The notes below the pieces were generated by a model, which was not told where the DNA came from, did not search any database, and saw nothing but the letters and a program-made list of their open reading frames with translations. This document shows, piece by piece, positions 1 through 11,929 of a stretch of DNA of 64,000 nt (its first letter is position 1; every line of letters begins with the position of its first letter). This DNA comes from Anastrepha obliqua. Lineage: Eukaryota > Arthropoda > Insecta > Diptera > Tephritidae. Made by a program: the position numbers and the translations under genes. Location of the stretch: the NCBI RefSeq assembly GCF_027943255.1, contig NC_072894.1, positions 78,283,601-78,347,600 of the forward strand, in the 5' to 3' direction.

Positions 1-355
1 GTTATCTCTCGAAGAGTTGATCACAATTGACCACCGACATCTTGTGATTTAACACCTTGTGACTTTTTTCTTTGGGACCACGTGAAAAAGGTCTACGCCA
101 ACAGCCCAGGGTCGATTCAAGACCTCAAAGATAGAATTCGGAATTCGTGAGGCTATGGAGGGCATAGGGCGTCCACTATGCAATTCAGTTATGGAAAATT
201 TCATGAAAAGAATATTGTCCAATAAGCGGGGTCGTGGTGGTCATTTTAATGATGTTATTTTCCTCTTTTTAATGAAACAAACAACCGATCATTTATATTA
301 AAAAATAGCATTTTTCTTTGAATATCAAAATAACACCTCTCATTGAAAAACCCTT
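1..355 (+). mobile_element. 3' end of a DD41D (rosa-like) mariner relative, transposase C-terminus plus right TIR
   Basis: The first 290 bases read, with frameshifts, as the C-terminus of a Tc1/mariner-superfamily transposase: a segment ending VDHN, then SCDLTPCDFFLW holding the last catalytic Asp, then VYANSPGSIQDLKDRI and a C-terminal GRGGH motif. A stop follows DHN and a frameshift lies near 145, so it is dead. The right terminal repeat ends at 355 with CCCTT followed by TA (356-357), the expected target. Its inner sequence (ATAACACCTCT) recurs at 35887 and, inverted, at the left ends at 29834, 35551 and 45375, which define one family. The element continues upstream of the window. Joining this spacing to the 35551 copy gives 41 residues between the last two catalytic Asp, fitting DD41D. 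Confidence 0.8.
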
Positions 356-689
356 TACTTACCAAATTGCGGCTACTGAAATCGTTGGCTTTTAGCAAGC
401 CTTAGAAAGTAATTGGTACAACTCACCCAGGAATAGAAACTACACGGAAGTATAATACTGAGTTGTAGTGGAAAGACAGAATAGGTGAGATCCTGGGCTT
501 AAGAAAGCATCTTACAGAATAGTAAAAAAACCAAAGCCAATTCTAGCTAATACGTTTAGTCCATTGACTTGAATAAAGTAGGAACAACTTATTAATTCCT
601 CTAAAAAGAGATTACAATTGAAGTAAATACGGCACAAAAGATGGTGACAACCGCTATCAAGCTCTCAGAGAATTATGCATAATCAGTTT
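356..689. other. No recognisable feature
   Basis: Unassigned AT-rich sequence between the DD41D end and a LINE scrap. I see no open frame or repeat here that I can name. Confidence 0.4.
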
Positions 690-1370
690 AATTCTTCTTC
701 TTGATTAGCGCCATACGTGCTTACGCGATTTGGACACTAGGTGTAAACACCAAAGGAAGCCAAGTCATTCTTCACCTTATCTTTCCAACGCAAAGAAAGT
801 CTGACATTATTATCAACGTTAATGCAGTTTCCTAAATAAACGAAGTCTCTTACAACCTCAAAATCATAACTGTCAACAATGACGTGGGTGCGCATATGCG
901 AGTCCGTCGACTGTTTGTTTGATGACAGGTTGTTAATCGTTAATCGTTGTTAATCATACGCTCTTATAAAAAAAATGTGCGATTAAGTTCTGTGGCTTGT
1001 ACGATCTTTTCTAGCATCAGGTTAAAGAAGTCACACGACACCTAGTTACCCTGTCTGAAACCTCGTTTGGTATCAAACGCTCGGAGAGGTCCTTCTCAAT
1101 TCTGATGGCGCTGCTGGTATTGAGCAACATCATCTTGCATAGTCGTATTAGTTCCGCGGAGATACCAAATTCGTACTGTCGAATGCAGCTTTAAAATCGA
1201 CGTGCGTATCGATTCTCCTTCCATAGGTCTTTTCCAAGACTTGGCATATTGCGAAGATCTGGTCGATGGGGGACTTTTCAGGCCTAAGCCCGCACTGGTA
1301 AGGTCCAATCAGTTGGTTGATGGTGGGATTCTGCCTTTCACATAATACGGACCTTATACGCGAGGCTCAT
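690..1370 (-). pseudogene. Broken RTE-like LINE reverse transcriptase fragment
   Basis: The minus strand reads, across several frameshifts, as the centre and end of a LINE reverse transcriptase. There is a block with DQIFAI-like and AAFDS-like remnants, then ELIRLCKMMLLNTSSAIRIE and KDLSERL, a damaged RQG region, then SSNKQSTDSHMRTHV, DSYDFEVVRDFVYLG and RWKDKVKNDLASFGV. The last block belongs to the extreme C-terminus of the family but follows FVYLG after only about 15 residues, so an internal deletion has fused the thumb region to the tail. The same family occurs at 52335-52515 (minus) and 62095-62765 (plus). Clade assignment (RTE/BovB-like) is from memory of similar fly elements and is less certain than the LINE call. 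Confidence 0.75.
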
Positions 1371-2245
1371 AATTATTATTATTATTTCAAATGAAGAAGT
1401 ATTTAGACTGTCTCAAGGCTGCAAATATTTCAAGAATTTGTATCCACAAAGGAATTTTTTTTTTATCTGAAAGAAGTTTTGAATTTTCCACCAACCCATT
1501 AATGCTTTTCCTTCAAAAGATTAGCACGGAAAAGTTAAGACAACAAGCGTAGCCATAACTCGTTGGAAGTATAGACTAAACTACTCCTATGCCAGCTGGC
1601 GATTCTGTATTCAGTGATGAGTTGGAACCAGGCACCGTACGGAATTTCCTACGTTTCAATGTTGCCTAGACACGCAATTACACATAAAAATAATCATATA
1701 ATTATCGTATGTATGTAAAATATACATTTTATATACACAAGTAATGGCAATTGAATCAAACATACGATACAAAATCGTTCTATGCGCATGCGTAATGTTC
1801 GGGCACTTGGTTTCTTGCTTATTGCGTGCTTAAAGTCCCTTTTACTTTCTAATGATTCGTAAGCTTTTCAGCTGAACCACAATTAGCAGACTCATCATTT
1901 TAATTATGCATTGCACCACTTCGTCTTTCCTTTCAAGCGAAACACAACATGCATATTTAATTAGGTAGGTATTCTAACATATTTTAATGCAAAATAATTA
2001 TGAGCTAAAATATGCGTATGCATTCCTGCGAAAAACTATTTCTGAATAAACAAAAAAACGTGTGTATGTTCGAGCCGTGGCTTTATTAAGCCACTATTTT
2101 TATTGTTGTAATAATACTATGAGATGGCGCACACAATCTCGTTCGTTTTGGGCCTCGCTTCTTCTACTGTATGTTGTGTCAAGCAGCTGAAACATAACGA
2201 TTTTTATTAAAGGTTTTTTACTTAGCAGGAATAACCGTTGTGGTG
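1371..2245. other. AT-rich intergenic, nothing recognised
   Basis: No TE motif or convincing open frame. Short ATG/TA-rich simple-sequence patches occur near 1700-1740. Confidence 0.4.
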
Positions 2246-2367
2246 CAAGCAACGAAAATTAGCTTCTCCCCACAACAGAAACCACGGTTTTGCTCACCAT
2301 TTAATCGCTCACCATTTAATCGAAACCGTGGTTTCTGTTGTGGGGATAAGCTAATTTTCGTTGCTTG
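2246..2367. repeat. Near-perfect 45-bp hairpin with a duplicated 15-bp loop
   Basis: The arms 2246-2290 and 2323-2367 are reverse complements over 45 positions with a single mismatch (C versus A at the CTTCTCC/CTTATCC position). The 32-base loop is almost entirely two head-to-tail copies of GCTCACCATTTAATC (2292-2306 and 2307-2321). A single-strand transcript would fold into a 122-nt stem-loop. It could be a palindromic MITE remnant or a hairpin RNA source. No terminal motif or target duplication decides between them. Confidence 0.9.
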
Positions 2368-3520
2368 TTAGATTCTTCGTTGCCTTAGTAGATTCTTTCA
2401 GTTAGTTCTTTCAGTCTTTCTGATTTGCTTGAAATTTTAACTTAAAATTAACTTAAACTTAAAATATCGGGACAGCAATTTTGATGACTTTACTAAAGCA
2501 CTTAATGACTGATGTGAGCAGTGGAATACAACGTTAACAAATGCATTAAAATCTTAAAGGTTATTTTGTATGTATCAACGAGAATCCACACAAGGTGACA
2601 TTGCCTTGCCAGCTGATTTGTTCTTTTCCGTGAGTGTCACGCTTTTGATATCCAAACCCTAAAATTGCAAAGACAAAATATCTACTAAAGTCATCTTCTA
2701 TTTCCCTTAGTCAGCGCTAATCTAACCAATCACACTCGCCAGTGCGCAAAATAATTAGAGCTCTTTTCTATCTGAATATGAACGTCCTCTTCACCTATTA
2801 CCTGATTTCTAGGAGCTCTCAATCCATTTTTTTATCTCTATAGTTTCGGATGGCTTTATGACCACAAATATGCATTTGGACTTGAATAGTAAAAATGTTT
2901 AGCTTTATTTAAAAATAAATAAAAAGTAAAATATTAAGTGGTCGATAGTCTTAGTCACTAATGCCTTTTCACAATGTAATATAATTATTTAAAAATTCCA
3001 TTTTTACAAAACAAAAAAAAAAATAAAATGTATAAGTAGATAAAAAGTAAAACATCAAATGTTAAGAGTAATAATTTCCATCTTCTTTATTCGGTGCTTG
3101 GCATTCGCCTATATTCTAGAATGGAATGGAAAAATCGACACAAATCTGCTAACATGCTCGTATTCCACTTCTCTGAAAGTCTCCTTTAGAGATACCCTGG
3201 TTGAACATTTTCCCTTGTTCATCTGGAATTGCTCCTAAATTTGCATGAAAAAAGTGTAGGTATGAACAAAAGAAATGCATTTTAAAAGACTTGATTGGAG
3301 TGATATAAAAATTACTTCCAAGAATTTACCAAGAAAAAATAAGGATTTCTTACGTAAGCTCATCGAAAGAGACTTATTTTTATGCAACATTACCCCTTGA
3401 GACGTGTGTGAAAATTATTCGGGTACCAGGAGCAGATATTATGATGTCAGAGTACTTCACAATATCAAACGATAATCGGTAGTGTTTGATGCTGGGGTAC
3501 CTAAAGAACATTCTGTGTTG
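2368..3520. other. AT-rich intergenic, nothing recognised
   Basis: No TE family or host exon recognised. A-rich and T-rich runs lie near 2900-3060. Confidence 0.4.
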
Positions 3521-3692
3521 GGTGTTTGAAGGAGCTCTTCCTCTAATCTGGATTGTGTGTGTTGATATTTTTCCACAAATGGAGGGGCCCACCAGCTTTT
3601 TGTACAATTTGTATTTCATGCCCACAGTGGGTTTCGAATCCAGGCTCTACAGAATGTTAGTCACACACAATCCCATTCGGCTACAGCGGATG
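3521..3692 (-). repeat. tRNA-derived SINE copy, minus orientation
   Basis: Read on the minus strand it starts with a tRNA-like head (GTAGCCGAATGG, an A-box match) and then a degenerate B-box (GGATTCGAAACC). The body ends in the conserved segment that on the plus strand reads CCACAAATGGAGGG and GGAGCTCTTCC. The same order of blocks is seen in five other places in this window (35262, 45135, 48113, 51085, 59485), which supports a dispersed Pol III-type retroposon. It is diverged, and the open frame crossing it is not meaningful. Confidence 0.75.
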
Positions 3693-3803
3693 TTAATTTC
3701 CCTTATAAAATTCATAAGGTAAAAACCACACTACACTTTTCCGAAAGTTTTGACGTACTGAATGTGAATGGAAACTCTAAATGAAAGTCTGATTTTCTAT
3801 ATA

Positions 3804-4650
3804 CAGGGTGCGCCATCTTTTATGTCGGTATATAAACGCTGAATAACTTTGTCATTTACCAACCGATCGACTTCAACATACGAGTACATCAAAAATAGTC
3901 GTTCTATTGTTCTAACTCAACGCGCATATCGCAAAAAGTATCGCGGCAAACAGGCACCTTCTCTCAGCACCGTCGTTTGGTGTAGAATTTTTTTGAGCTC
4001 GGGACAGTAGGAGATCGTCAACATGCCGTTCATCAACGAGCAAGACGTTCCAATGAACTTATTTAAGCAGTGAGAGAGCGTTGCCCAGAAGCCAACAGTG
4101 TCGTATCGTCGTTGCGCCCAACATTTTGGCGCCAGTGAAACCACAATGCGGCGCATTTTAAAGGACGATTTGAAATTGTGTCCGTATAAAGTGCAATTGA
4201 CATAAAGAATATTGGTGACAGACCATTCACGTCGCTTGGAATACGACCAAACAGTCGCTCGAATGGTTGACACTGGCAGCGTGAATAAACAAAATTGCCG
4301 CATTTGGGGAACTGAGAATCCACACGAGATCCATGAAACGCCATTGCACGACCGGAATGTAACTGTTTGGGCCGGCATTTGCGCCAAAACCATCATTGGG
4401 CCATATTTTTACCGAGAAAACGAAACGGTCGATGGAAACCTATATCGATGGATGTTGGCTCATTATGTCTGCCCGCAAATGCGAGAAAAAGTTTTAGTCG
4501 GTTACTGGTTTCAACAAAACGGTGCGTTATGGCACACTGCGAATGCAACAATTGAATTTCTGTAACGAAAATTCCCGGAACGTCTATTGTCAAAAAGAAG
4601 CGAGATTGACTGGCCCCACAGATCACCTGATTTAACGTCCTGATTTAATA
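3804..4650 (+). mobile_element. DD41D/rosa-like mariner relic, left TIR present, right end lost
   Basis: The left end CAGGGTGCGCCATCTTTTAT follows a TA at 3802-3803, and a transposase relic follows in the plus sense. No matching right TIR is visible downstream, where sequence similarity fades shortly after the SPDLTS motif. The terminus resembles that of the element at 30964-31571 (AGGGYCCGCCAT), so the two may be relatives. Confidence 0.75.
3915..4640 (+). pseudogene. Transposase pseudogene of the element at 3804
   Basis: Relic of a Tc1/mariner transposase with a helix-turn-helix DNA-binding half and a DDD/E catalytic half. Visible blocks in order are QRAYRKKYRGKQAPS, a second HTH ending in HFGASETTMRRILKDDLKL, then VNKQNCRIWGTENPHEIHE, VTVWAGICAKTIIGPYF, YWFQQNGALWHTANATIEF and RSPDLTS. 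A short deletion before VNKQNCR has removed the segment with the first catalytic Asp (the FSDEAHFHLSG block seen at 16816-17301). The second catalytic Asp is replaced by Asn (QQNGA against QQDGA elsewhere). Stops at about 4012, 4073 and 4201 break the frame. It is therefore inactive by several independent lesions. Confidence 0.85.
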
Positions 4651-7498
4651 AGAATAGCATAATTCGATGTTAAAACACTGTCCCATTTTTTGCTTAACGA
4701 CTACACAATCGTAACGGATGACAATCGAGGAAGATACGAGGGGTCAAAGTTGGAATTTCGATATGTATGTATGTATTTCTTTCAATAAAAAATCCGATAT
4801 AAGATACAATTTGATATTTAAAAAACCTTCAGTTGCCTCTGAAGGTACAGCGTCAAGTTCGTAACAGGTAAGTAAGTAAACACTAAAAATTGTAGAGGAA
4901 AAAATAAAGATATTTTACGCAGGAAAATGGGTTTTAAGGGTTAAGGGTTTTACTTTGAAAGATTGTTACGGTCTTCAAAAATATGTATATATTTATCTCA
5001 TGACGCTACATACCCTTGAATATAGTCAAGGAACTTCTAAACCGGAATATATAGAATCTGAAGTCAAATTCCAATTCAAAATCACAAAAAGCTTCGGAAG
5101 ATTGTAGTATAGTTCTTAGGACAAACAAAATTTATAGCTTAGCGTCCCGTGTAACCAGCTGATATTTGTTGTCTTTTGACAAAACGAATTTAGTTGACTT
5201 ACCTATTTCTACATTCTGATTCAATATTTAAACTATTAATCGTTTTAGTCTCAACTGAGGAATTCATTTTATTAACAATTAAGCCAAAAAATCTTATTAA
5301 GTCAGTTAAATAATTTTATCTAAGGTCTCCTAAAATTATTTTAATACTAGAATTTAAATATTTTCAGAACAAATACCTATTATCGAAGAAATGAAATTTT
5401 TATGAGTGAATTATGCATAAGATAGATTTTATGCAACAAACTTCTTGGGCCTTGAACTCCACTCATTGCTTGCTCAATTTCAATTTCCGTATCTGTTCTT
5501 CTCAACATTTCAAAAGCTCTCTAATGGCACCTTTCAAGACAAAAAATTGATTGGTGGTAAAAACCACTACTAATTTTTTAAGGACTTTTAAATGTCAAAG
5601 CTCTAAATTTCCAATAAATAGTTTTAAATATTTATAATCACTCTATGATATATTAAAAATATGGATATCACAGCAAACAAATAAATAAATGAATAAGATC
5701 CAGTGCTAACAACAAAAATATTATTTACTTTTCAACTTCGTTCTTCGTGCTGTTTTTTTAAAAATGTGAAAAAATAGTTCAACTTTCCTCCCATGAAATA
5801 AAGTATACGCAGTGGAAGCTACAGAAAATCTATATGTGTCCTGGCGAAGAGTAAACAAAATTATATATATTCTTACTAGCTGTATAAATAAAAAAAAGTT
5901 GAGTTTTGTCCAACTATGTAATAGTCAATACTGGACTTTAAACTTATTTTTCAAAAATTCAGACTCGACTGTCTCGGCCGCTGCAGAAAAGTAGCGATTG
6001 AAATTATTGTATATTTGGAAAAATTACAGAAAAATATTAACAATTTCAATGGCTAATGAAAATATCGTTAAGGTTTTCCCAGAAAAGCAATACGAGGGCT
6101 ATTATTTACATTTCTGGCCTAACAATGAAACAAAAAAACACGGTTTTATGGTTTTTCAAAATAGTTTCGTTGATGATTACTTATAATAAAATTTTGCTGG
6201 GTTTGAACGAATTTTCGAAACACTTTGTGCAATCGCGTTTCCAGGGCGCCAGTGTTTGCCCTCCGTGTAATGACTTAAGTTCAACGAAACATTCTCGACT
6301 TGTCAATCTACGTCAAAAATTATTTGATTTTACATCACATGCCTGTACAGGGATTAATTTTTAAAGTCTCGGTAAGCAGCACAAATATGGCTCACACCTC
6401 AAAGCGTTCTGAGCGCGCTTATTGTTAAATATGTCAAACTTTCTAATGGGAGCGTCAGATGACACCTCACAACGTTAGAAGTATCGAAGATCAAAAATAT
6501 AAATAGCAATTCTCCTATTTAGCTCTAGAGGTAGCGTAAGCGTTCATCGAAGGTTTTCAGGTTACCGATTAAATTAATCGTGTTCCAGCGAAGGCAGTAG
6601 AGAAATGCTATGCTGAGACAACAAAAAGCAAAAAAAAAAATATCATACTTAGATATCTCTGTTAAAGGTGGTTTGTTTTCGCCTAGCATCCAATGATAAT
6701 TATTTTAGAGGCAGCAAGTGGCTTTAGAGTGACAATCATTATTTAATGTTGCATTCGCATTGCTACTTTTGCAACATGGGCACCACAGCTTGTAAGAGAA
6801 TCAGAATTTGTATGAATTGTGAAATGACAAAAGAAGGCAAAAAACAGTCCTGATTCAGCGTATACTTTAAAGACATTCAACGAAAATGAGCGGATTCAGC
6901 CTGAAAATATCCACCACTAATTTGCTTCAAGTATAAGTGATAGCCTCGATTGAATCAATCAATTTTGCTAAATCAATTTTCCTAAACGATTTCAGAGATT
7001 TCCTGCACCTTGTAAGCATTAATCTGAGAATGTGCCAAATGCTCTTTCCTTCTAATTCGAGTCTCAAGCAGTATTATTAAGGAAGATGGGATCTGAACTG
7101 GTTGCTTCTAGCTAATTAGTTGACATGCATCATACTTCAAAAGATGGCAAGCAATGAGACCCTATTTTATTATGAAATTAATTAAAATATTTTTCTTCTC
7201 CCTCATTTTACATTATGTTAATTGCATAACTTCACTTTCTTATTAAGTTTTCACATTGAATATTTGTGCATACAACAATGGATATGTAGAAACAAAAAAA
7301 CAAAAAAAAAATATAACAAAGCACTTTAAACTATTTCAACTCTTCTATGATTTGTTGTGGGAAACTATTTGCAAAGTTATTGCTTCAACTATTTTTCCGT
7401 ACATTTTATATTTTTATTCACGCAGACCTGAGTTGCGTTCACTGGGAAGTTATTTACAAATGCATGTAAAAAGGTGCACATATTCATAAATATGTACA
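4651..7498. other. AT-rich intergenic with only short unsupported ORFs
   Basis: About 2.8 kb in which I recognise no TE protein, TIR or host exon. Short open frames at 5812-5994, 5998-6186 and 6056-6364 have no motif I know, no splice-site context and overlap one another, so I do not call them genes. Confidence 0.4.
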
Positions 7499-8122
7499 TT
7501 AGGGTGTCTCACCAAAAGAAAATTATTTCTGTTTTTCCACTGGACCTATAAACTTATATTTATTATTCACAAGACTTTGGCTCAAAATATTTTGGAAAAC
7601 AATTTAGATTTACGTGAAGTGAACCAATTTGAAGATACTTCCAATTTTTTTCTTTCTTTAAATAAAATTAGTTTTAAAACATTTTGTTTTTTTTTTCAAA
7701 AAGATCACTTCAAATTATAGAAGAGTTTAAGTTTCAAGGATCCGCGTACAAACTTTTAAGAAATTTTTAAGAATCATCAACATTTTGGCGTAAGTCTTAA
7801 AATATAATAAAAAAAACCGGTGAAAAAACAATACAGATTGTTTTCTTTTTTTACATTAAATTAGTTTCAAAACATTTTTTTTGGTTTTTTTTTTTTCAAA
7901 GAGATCGCTTCATATGACAGAAGAGTTTAAGTTTAAAAGATCCGCCTACAGACTCTTAAGAATTTTTAAAAGTCAGGCGCTTTCAAATCGGGCCAGCTAC
8001 GTAAATCTCAATAAAGAGTGAAATATTTATTTGGCGGAAGTCTTATAAATAATAAATATAATTTTTATAGTTCCGGTGCAAAACATTACCCCTGTTTTTA
8101 TATGGAGTGTGATGCACCCTAA
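7499..8122. mobile_element. Probable hAT-like MITE with an internal tandem duplication
   Basis: The ends are inverted: TTAGGGTGTCTCAC at 7499 and, at the right, GTGATGCACCCTAA ending at 8122 (reverse complement TTAGGGTGCATCAC). Inside, a block of about 115 bp at 7660-7785 is repeated at 7850-7975. The two copies share AGAAGAGTTTAAGTTT followed by GATCCGC, with a period of about 190 bp. There is no coding potential. I could not find a clean 8-bp target duplication, so the superfamily is tentative. Confidence 0.6.
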
Positions 8123-8875
8123 AGCTCATATGTACTTACATACGAATATATATGGAAGTACGTATGTAAGTGCTTCTGTTTTATGTGGCTAAAGGTTATT
8201 AACTGCACTAGACACAAAAACAAAAATAAAAACAAAAGCAAGAATAAATTTATGCGCTTGCTTTTATTAATGCCAGTTTGCGTTCGCAGTAGGAAAGTGC
8301 TGCAAACAAAGGCATTTAATTGAATTAAAGAGAGTCAGAGGTTACAACATACTTGGATGTATGTTGCAAGGAATGGAAATGAAAGCAAAAACTCCATCAA
8401 CGATGAATGCAAACTGAGAATTAATTTTCTTTAAGAAGAAAAGTGAAGTGACCGATATAAGCAACGACGTGGAATGCAAAATAAGTGTATAAATTTTATT
8501 TTAAATTCTGTACAAATGCATGCTATGTGTAATGCGCATATAAAACTGTGTACGTACATACAGTGCGCGACAAATGGTAGCACTCACCTTTTTTTAATCT
8601 TTAGTTTTCGTTTTCTTTTATTTTGTTTCCAGTGTAATTACTTTTTATATTTTTGGTAATTTTCCTATGTAAAATTTTCCTATAAAAACAAACAAAAATA
8701 ATAATAATTAAAAGAAAAATAGTCAAGACTGCTCAAAACGATGATGTGATATCATTTTGTCGGGAAGTGAAAATGCACGTAAATATAATATTACAATTAC
8801 GTCAGAAAAACTCGGTCAGCTTAAAAGATTGCATCTAAAGAAATGCAGTATAAACTTCATTAGCTACCTATTATA
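8123..8875. other. AT-rich intergenic
   Basis: Nothing coding is recognised. A short palindrome sits near 8138-8172 (CTTACATAC ... GTATGTAAG), a common simple-sequence pattern in this DNA. Confidence 0.4.
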
Positions 8876-9428
8876 AAGGGTTTTTTTTAGCTGCAAGAGA
8901 ACTATCAATATCGATAGCTATGGATTGACAGCCGAGAATGACAAACTGTGTTGACATTTCTGTTCAGTAATGTTTGGAAAATTATCATGAATAGTTTACG
9001 GTCGGACCAAATCTTACACATTTTGGAGACTTATTTTGAAAAAAATTATTCTGTTCCCAAGGCTCATAGAGCGATGTATTGAAGAAGACGCCGAAATATC
9101 GATTCGTCGTGGTTCTCAACTTCTGGCCTTGGCCTTTCGAATACGTGAAAAATTTTACGTAAGAATCTTGGCTTACATGCAAGAATTGAAGCCAAATGAC
9201 CAGCGCTTACGTCGCATTTTTGCTGATTGAGCTCAAATTTATTGGACAAAGTGTCAAAAATTAGGTCTGATAAGTCGTAGCCGCGGCGGACATATGCCGG
9301 ATATCATATCCAAAAAATAAATCCCTGGTAAATATCTAACAGTTTATAATAAAAAAATAAATTTGAACAATATATGTATCTGTTGTGTATTATCATTTCA
9401 AGTTCTCAAGCTCATAAAAAACATGCTT
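8876..9428 (+). mobile_element. Internally deleted DD41D element with both TIRs (553 bp)
   Basis: It begins AAGGGTTTTTTTTAGCTGCA after TA (8874-8875) and ends with the diverged inverted copy (AAGTTCTCAAGCTCATAAAA ... TGCTT) before TA at 9429-9430. Coding remnants in the plus sense are an N-terminal HTH start (SDQILHILETYFEKNYSVPK), then IRRGSQLLALAFRIRE and FYVRILAYMQELKPNDQ with LRRIFAD, then directly the C-terminal SRGGHMPDII. The whole catalytic core is missing, so this is a non-autonomous derivative. The same family, in the opposite orientation, forms the outer shell of the nested structure at 20104-20973. Confidence 0.8.
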
Positions 9429-9739
9429 TATAAGTATTCGGTTTTGTTTGCTTTGTAAACCTGAGAGTAGTAAAATTTGACAAATGTAAAAAATGGCACA
9501 ATTTTATTCCCACAGAAAATAAGATTTGCTATCCAGGAAACACATTCTGTCAAAAAAATATCGGCAATTGTTAATTTAAAAAGTGCGCGTTACGTAAGTC
9601 TATGTCAAAGTCTTTTTTGGCTGGAATGTTGGTACAACTGTCCTCTATAATCTCGCAGATCAGTCAATTACAAGAAGCGTGTCTTTGGCATTTATTTATA
9701 TCTGTTAACCCCAAGCGTGCGATTTTTTTTTTCTGGTCG
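9429..9739. other. Unassigned
   Basis: No recognised feature. It may include the 5' flank of the mariner relic that follows, but I see no clear TIR. Confidence 0.35.
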
Positions 9740-10275
9740 CCCATTAACGTCATCATCGGATGAAAATGTCGACAAAGTTAAGGGAATGGTACTGGAGTCC
9801 ATCAATTGGGCATGAGACACGTGGCTACTCAACTCATTCCAAGAGAGTGTAATTTCTTTCAAAACATTAATCGGAAGAAAGTGGCTGAAGACAGGCTTGG
9901 GCAAGTGAATTCGGACCCAACGTTTATCCAGCGCATCATAACAAGTAAAGAGTCGTGGGTATATGAGTTTGATATGCAAACTAGTCAATAGGCGTGCCGA
10001 AACCACGTCAAAGTCGGTCAAAAGTGAAAGTCATGCTATTTGTTTTCTTTTATTATCTTGGTGTTGTGTAGCCGGAATTCGTTCCAAATGGTTCTACGGT
10101 TATTATTTGCAAGTTATGCATTGATAGAATTCCATTAGAAGAATTCACTGAAGGAGCTAAAGAAGATATATTCAGACGCGTTTAAAAGGTACTTTGATGA
10201 CTGGACCAATCGTTGGCATATTGCTTCGAATGAAACCTATTTTGAAGGCGACAAAGATTTTATTATTCAACAATT
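9740..10275 (+). pseudogene. Mariner-family transposase relic
   Basis: Blocks in order are DENVDKVKGMVLES, MRHVATQLIPRECNFFQ with NINRKKVAEDRL, VNSDPTFIQRIITSKESW, VYEFDMQTSQ, a VKVGQK-like piece, and finally YFDDWTNRWHIASNETYFEG. This is the order of a mariner transposase of the type fused in vertebrate SETMAR: HTH, then D1 region, then C-terminal FDDW...YFEGD. The first catalytic Asp is lost (IITSKESW where the family has GDE). Most of the region holding the second and third Asp is deleted between about 10070 and 10150. Stops follow TSQ and are scattered later. Inactive. Confidence 0.8.
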
Positions 10276-11929
10276 ATTTTGCGCTTTATTGAACAATTCC
10301 CGTTACTTTTTTTACAGAATATAAATGAAAAAATACAAGTCCGCTTTAGGATATAACTTAGAGAGTTGTGTGAATATGAATTAACAATGTGAAGGTGAAA
10401 ATCAGCACAAAACGTTAAATAAAGACTGAGTTAAATCATCATCGTTGTCTAAAACATTCTTCGTAAACGAAATTAAGTAAAAAAGTACCAGGGACATTAG
10501 GAGAGAGTTCAGAAGAAACGGCAGCAAACGTAATTTGTGCGTAAAGAGTTCATTGAAAACTTCATGCTGCTCTTTTAAGCTATCTATGAAAGCGAAGCCG
10601 ACAAAAATCGCTTAAGTGGTTATCGCTCATTTTAAGAAGAAGCGAGCGAAAATTCACTAAAAGAGTTTCTTTTACGAAACCAAATCAATAACAGGTGAAA
10701 ATTAATAGGTCCGAAATTAAATGACAAATTATATTTCCATACTTGCATGCGCCCTTTTAGCTTAATACGATTATTAGGCCTTTCATAGAATTTTTTTATG
10801 TACACCATTAAAACCGTTTTGTCTAGGCCTTTAAAATAGTTAATATAGCGGAGTTCACTTCAACATCAACAACAAATATCTTCCTTCAAGACTACCATTA
10901 ATTTCCACTTAATAATATTTTTAATTCCTTTTAGTTCCACAGCGTAATACTCCCCCGCAATATTGGCCAATGAAATGCTTTCTGAATACCAAAAACAGTA
11001 TCCATCATCCATCCAGCCGATTGTGGCAATTGCAGTTCTTAGGATGGTGTTTAGGCTCGGGTTCATAAGGATGAACTCAAAACTTCGGCTTCCGTAACAA
11101 TCCCCAGTCACAATAGGTAGATTCAAACAATTGTGTAAGCTTTCGACAGGCTATTACTTCTGCAGCGATGTGGTCACTCAACTTGTCCTAACCTTCCACC
11201 AAGTTAATCATGCAGGATTTTCAAGATAAATGACACTCCTACCATTTCTGCCACTTATTTTTCGGTCAAACATTTTTTGTAGATATTTCTAGGCAAAATT
11301 GAACGTGGGCCGACGTCAAGAACTTTTATCACATTACAAAGAGGAATCCCTGAAAGGTTTTAATATAATCGGGCCCTTCAAAAATATTGGTATGAGAAAA
11401 TTCCAATAGGAATACTGCCAAAAATAGAATTTTTTTAACGCCGGCATTCTTATGTTCACTACTGTATCTACATTGTATGTATGTATTGAAAATGAAATTG
11501 CATTGCAATTCATTTGAATTGTTGATGTGAAATATTATTGAAGAATAATAACGAATTGACGCACAAATTGAATTGATCATTATATGTATACTCGTATCAC
11601 TCGCTAAAGTCATAAGCACAATCAGGTTTTTTTTGTTTAATGCAAATGAATTCTTGCATGTGAGTAAAGCAAATAAACAGTTTTAAGTAGGGATTAAGAA
11701 AGAAAATCCAAATCGTTACAATATTACAATAAATGGTGCAACAAAATTATGTATGTAAACTAAAATTATGGGCGTAGTGGTCAAGTGTGGTGCTTACCTT
11801 CTCTTTTAATGGGCAGAACCTTCTTTCTGATATATAATATAACCCCTAGACTTGTTTGGATGGGACGTTTTAAACCCCCAGGGGGAACTCCACGCAGATT
11901 AACATCTTGCAACGAAAGAGATGGCGAAA
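10276..11929. other. AT-rich intergenic
   Basis: No TE protein or host gene recognised. A minus-strand open frame at 10866-11126 (86 codons) and another at 11329-11619 have no motif I can identify. Confidence 0.35.

Noticed and set aside
3917..4396. 159-codon ORF on the minus strand
   Set aside because: It is antisense to the DD41D transposase relic at 3915-4640, which has clear family motifs in the plus sense.
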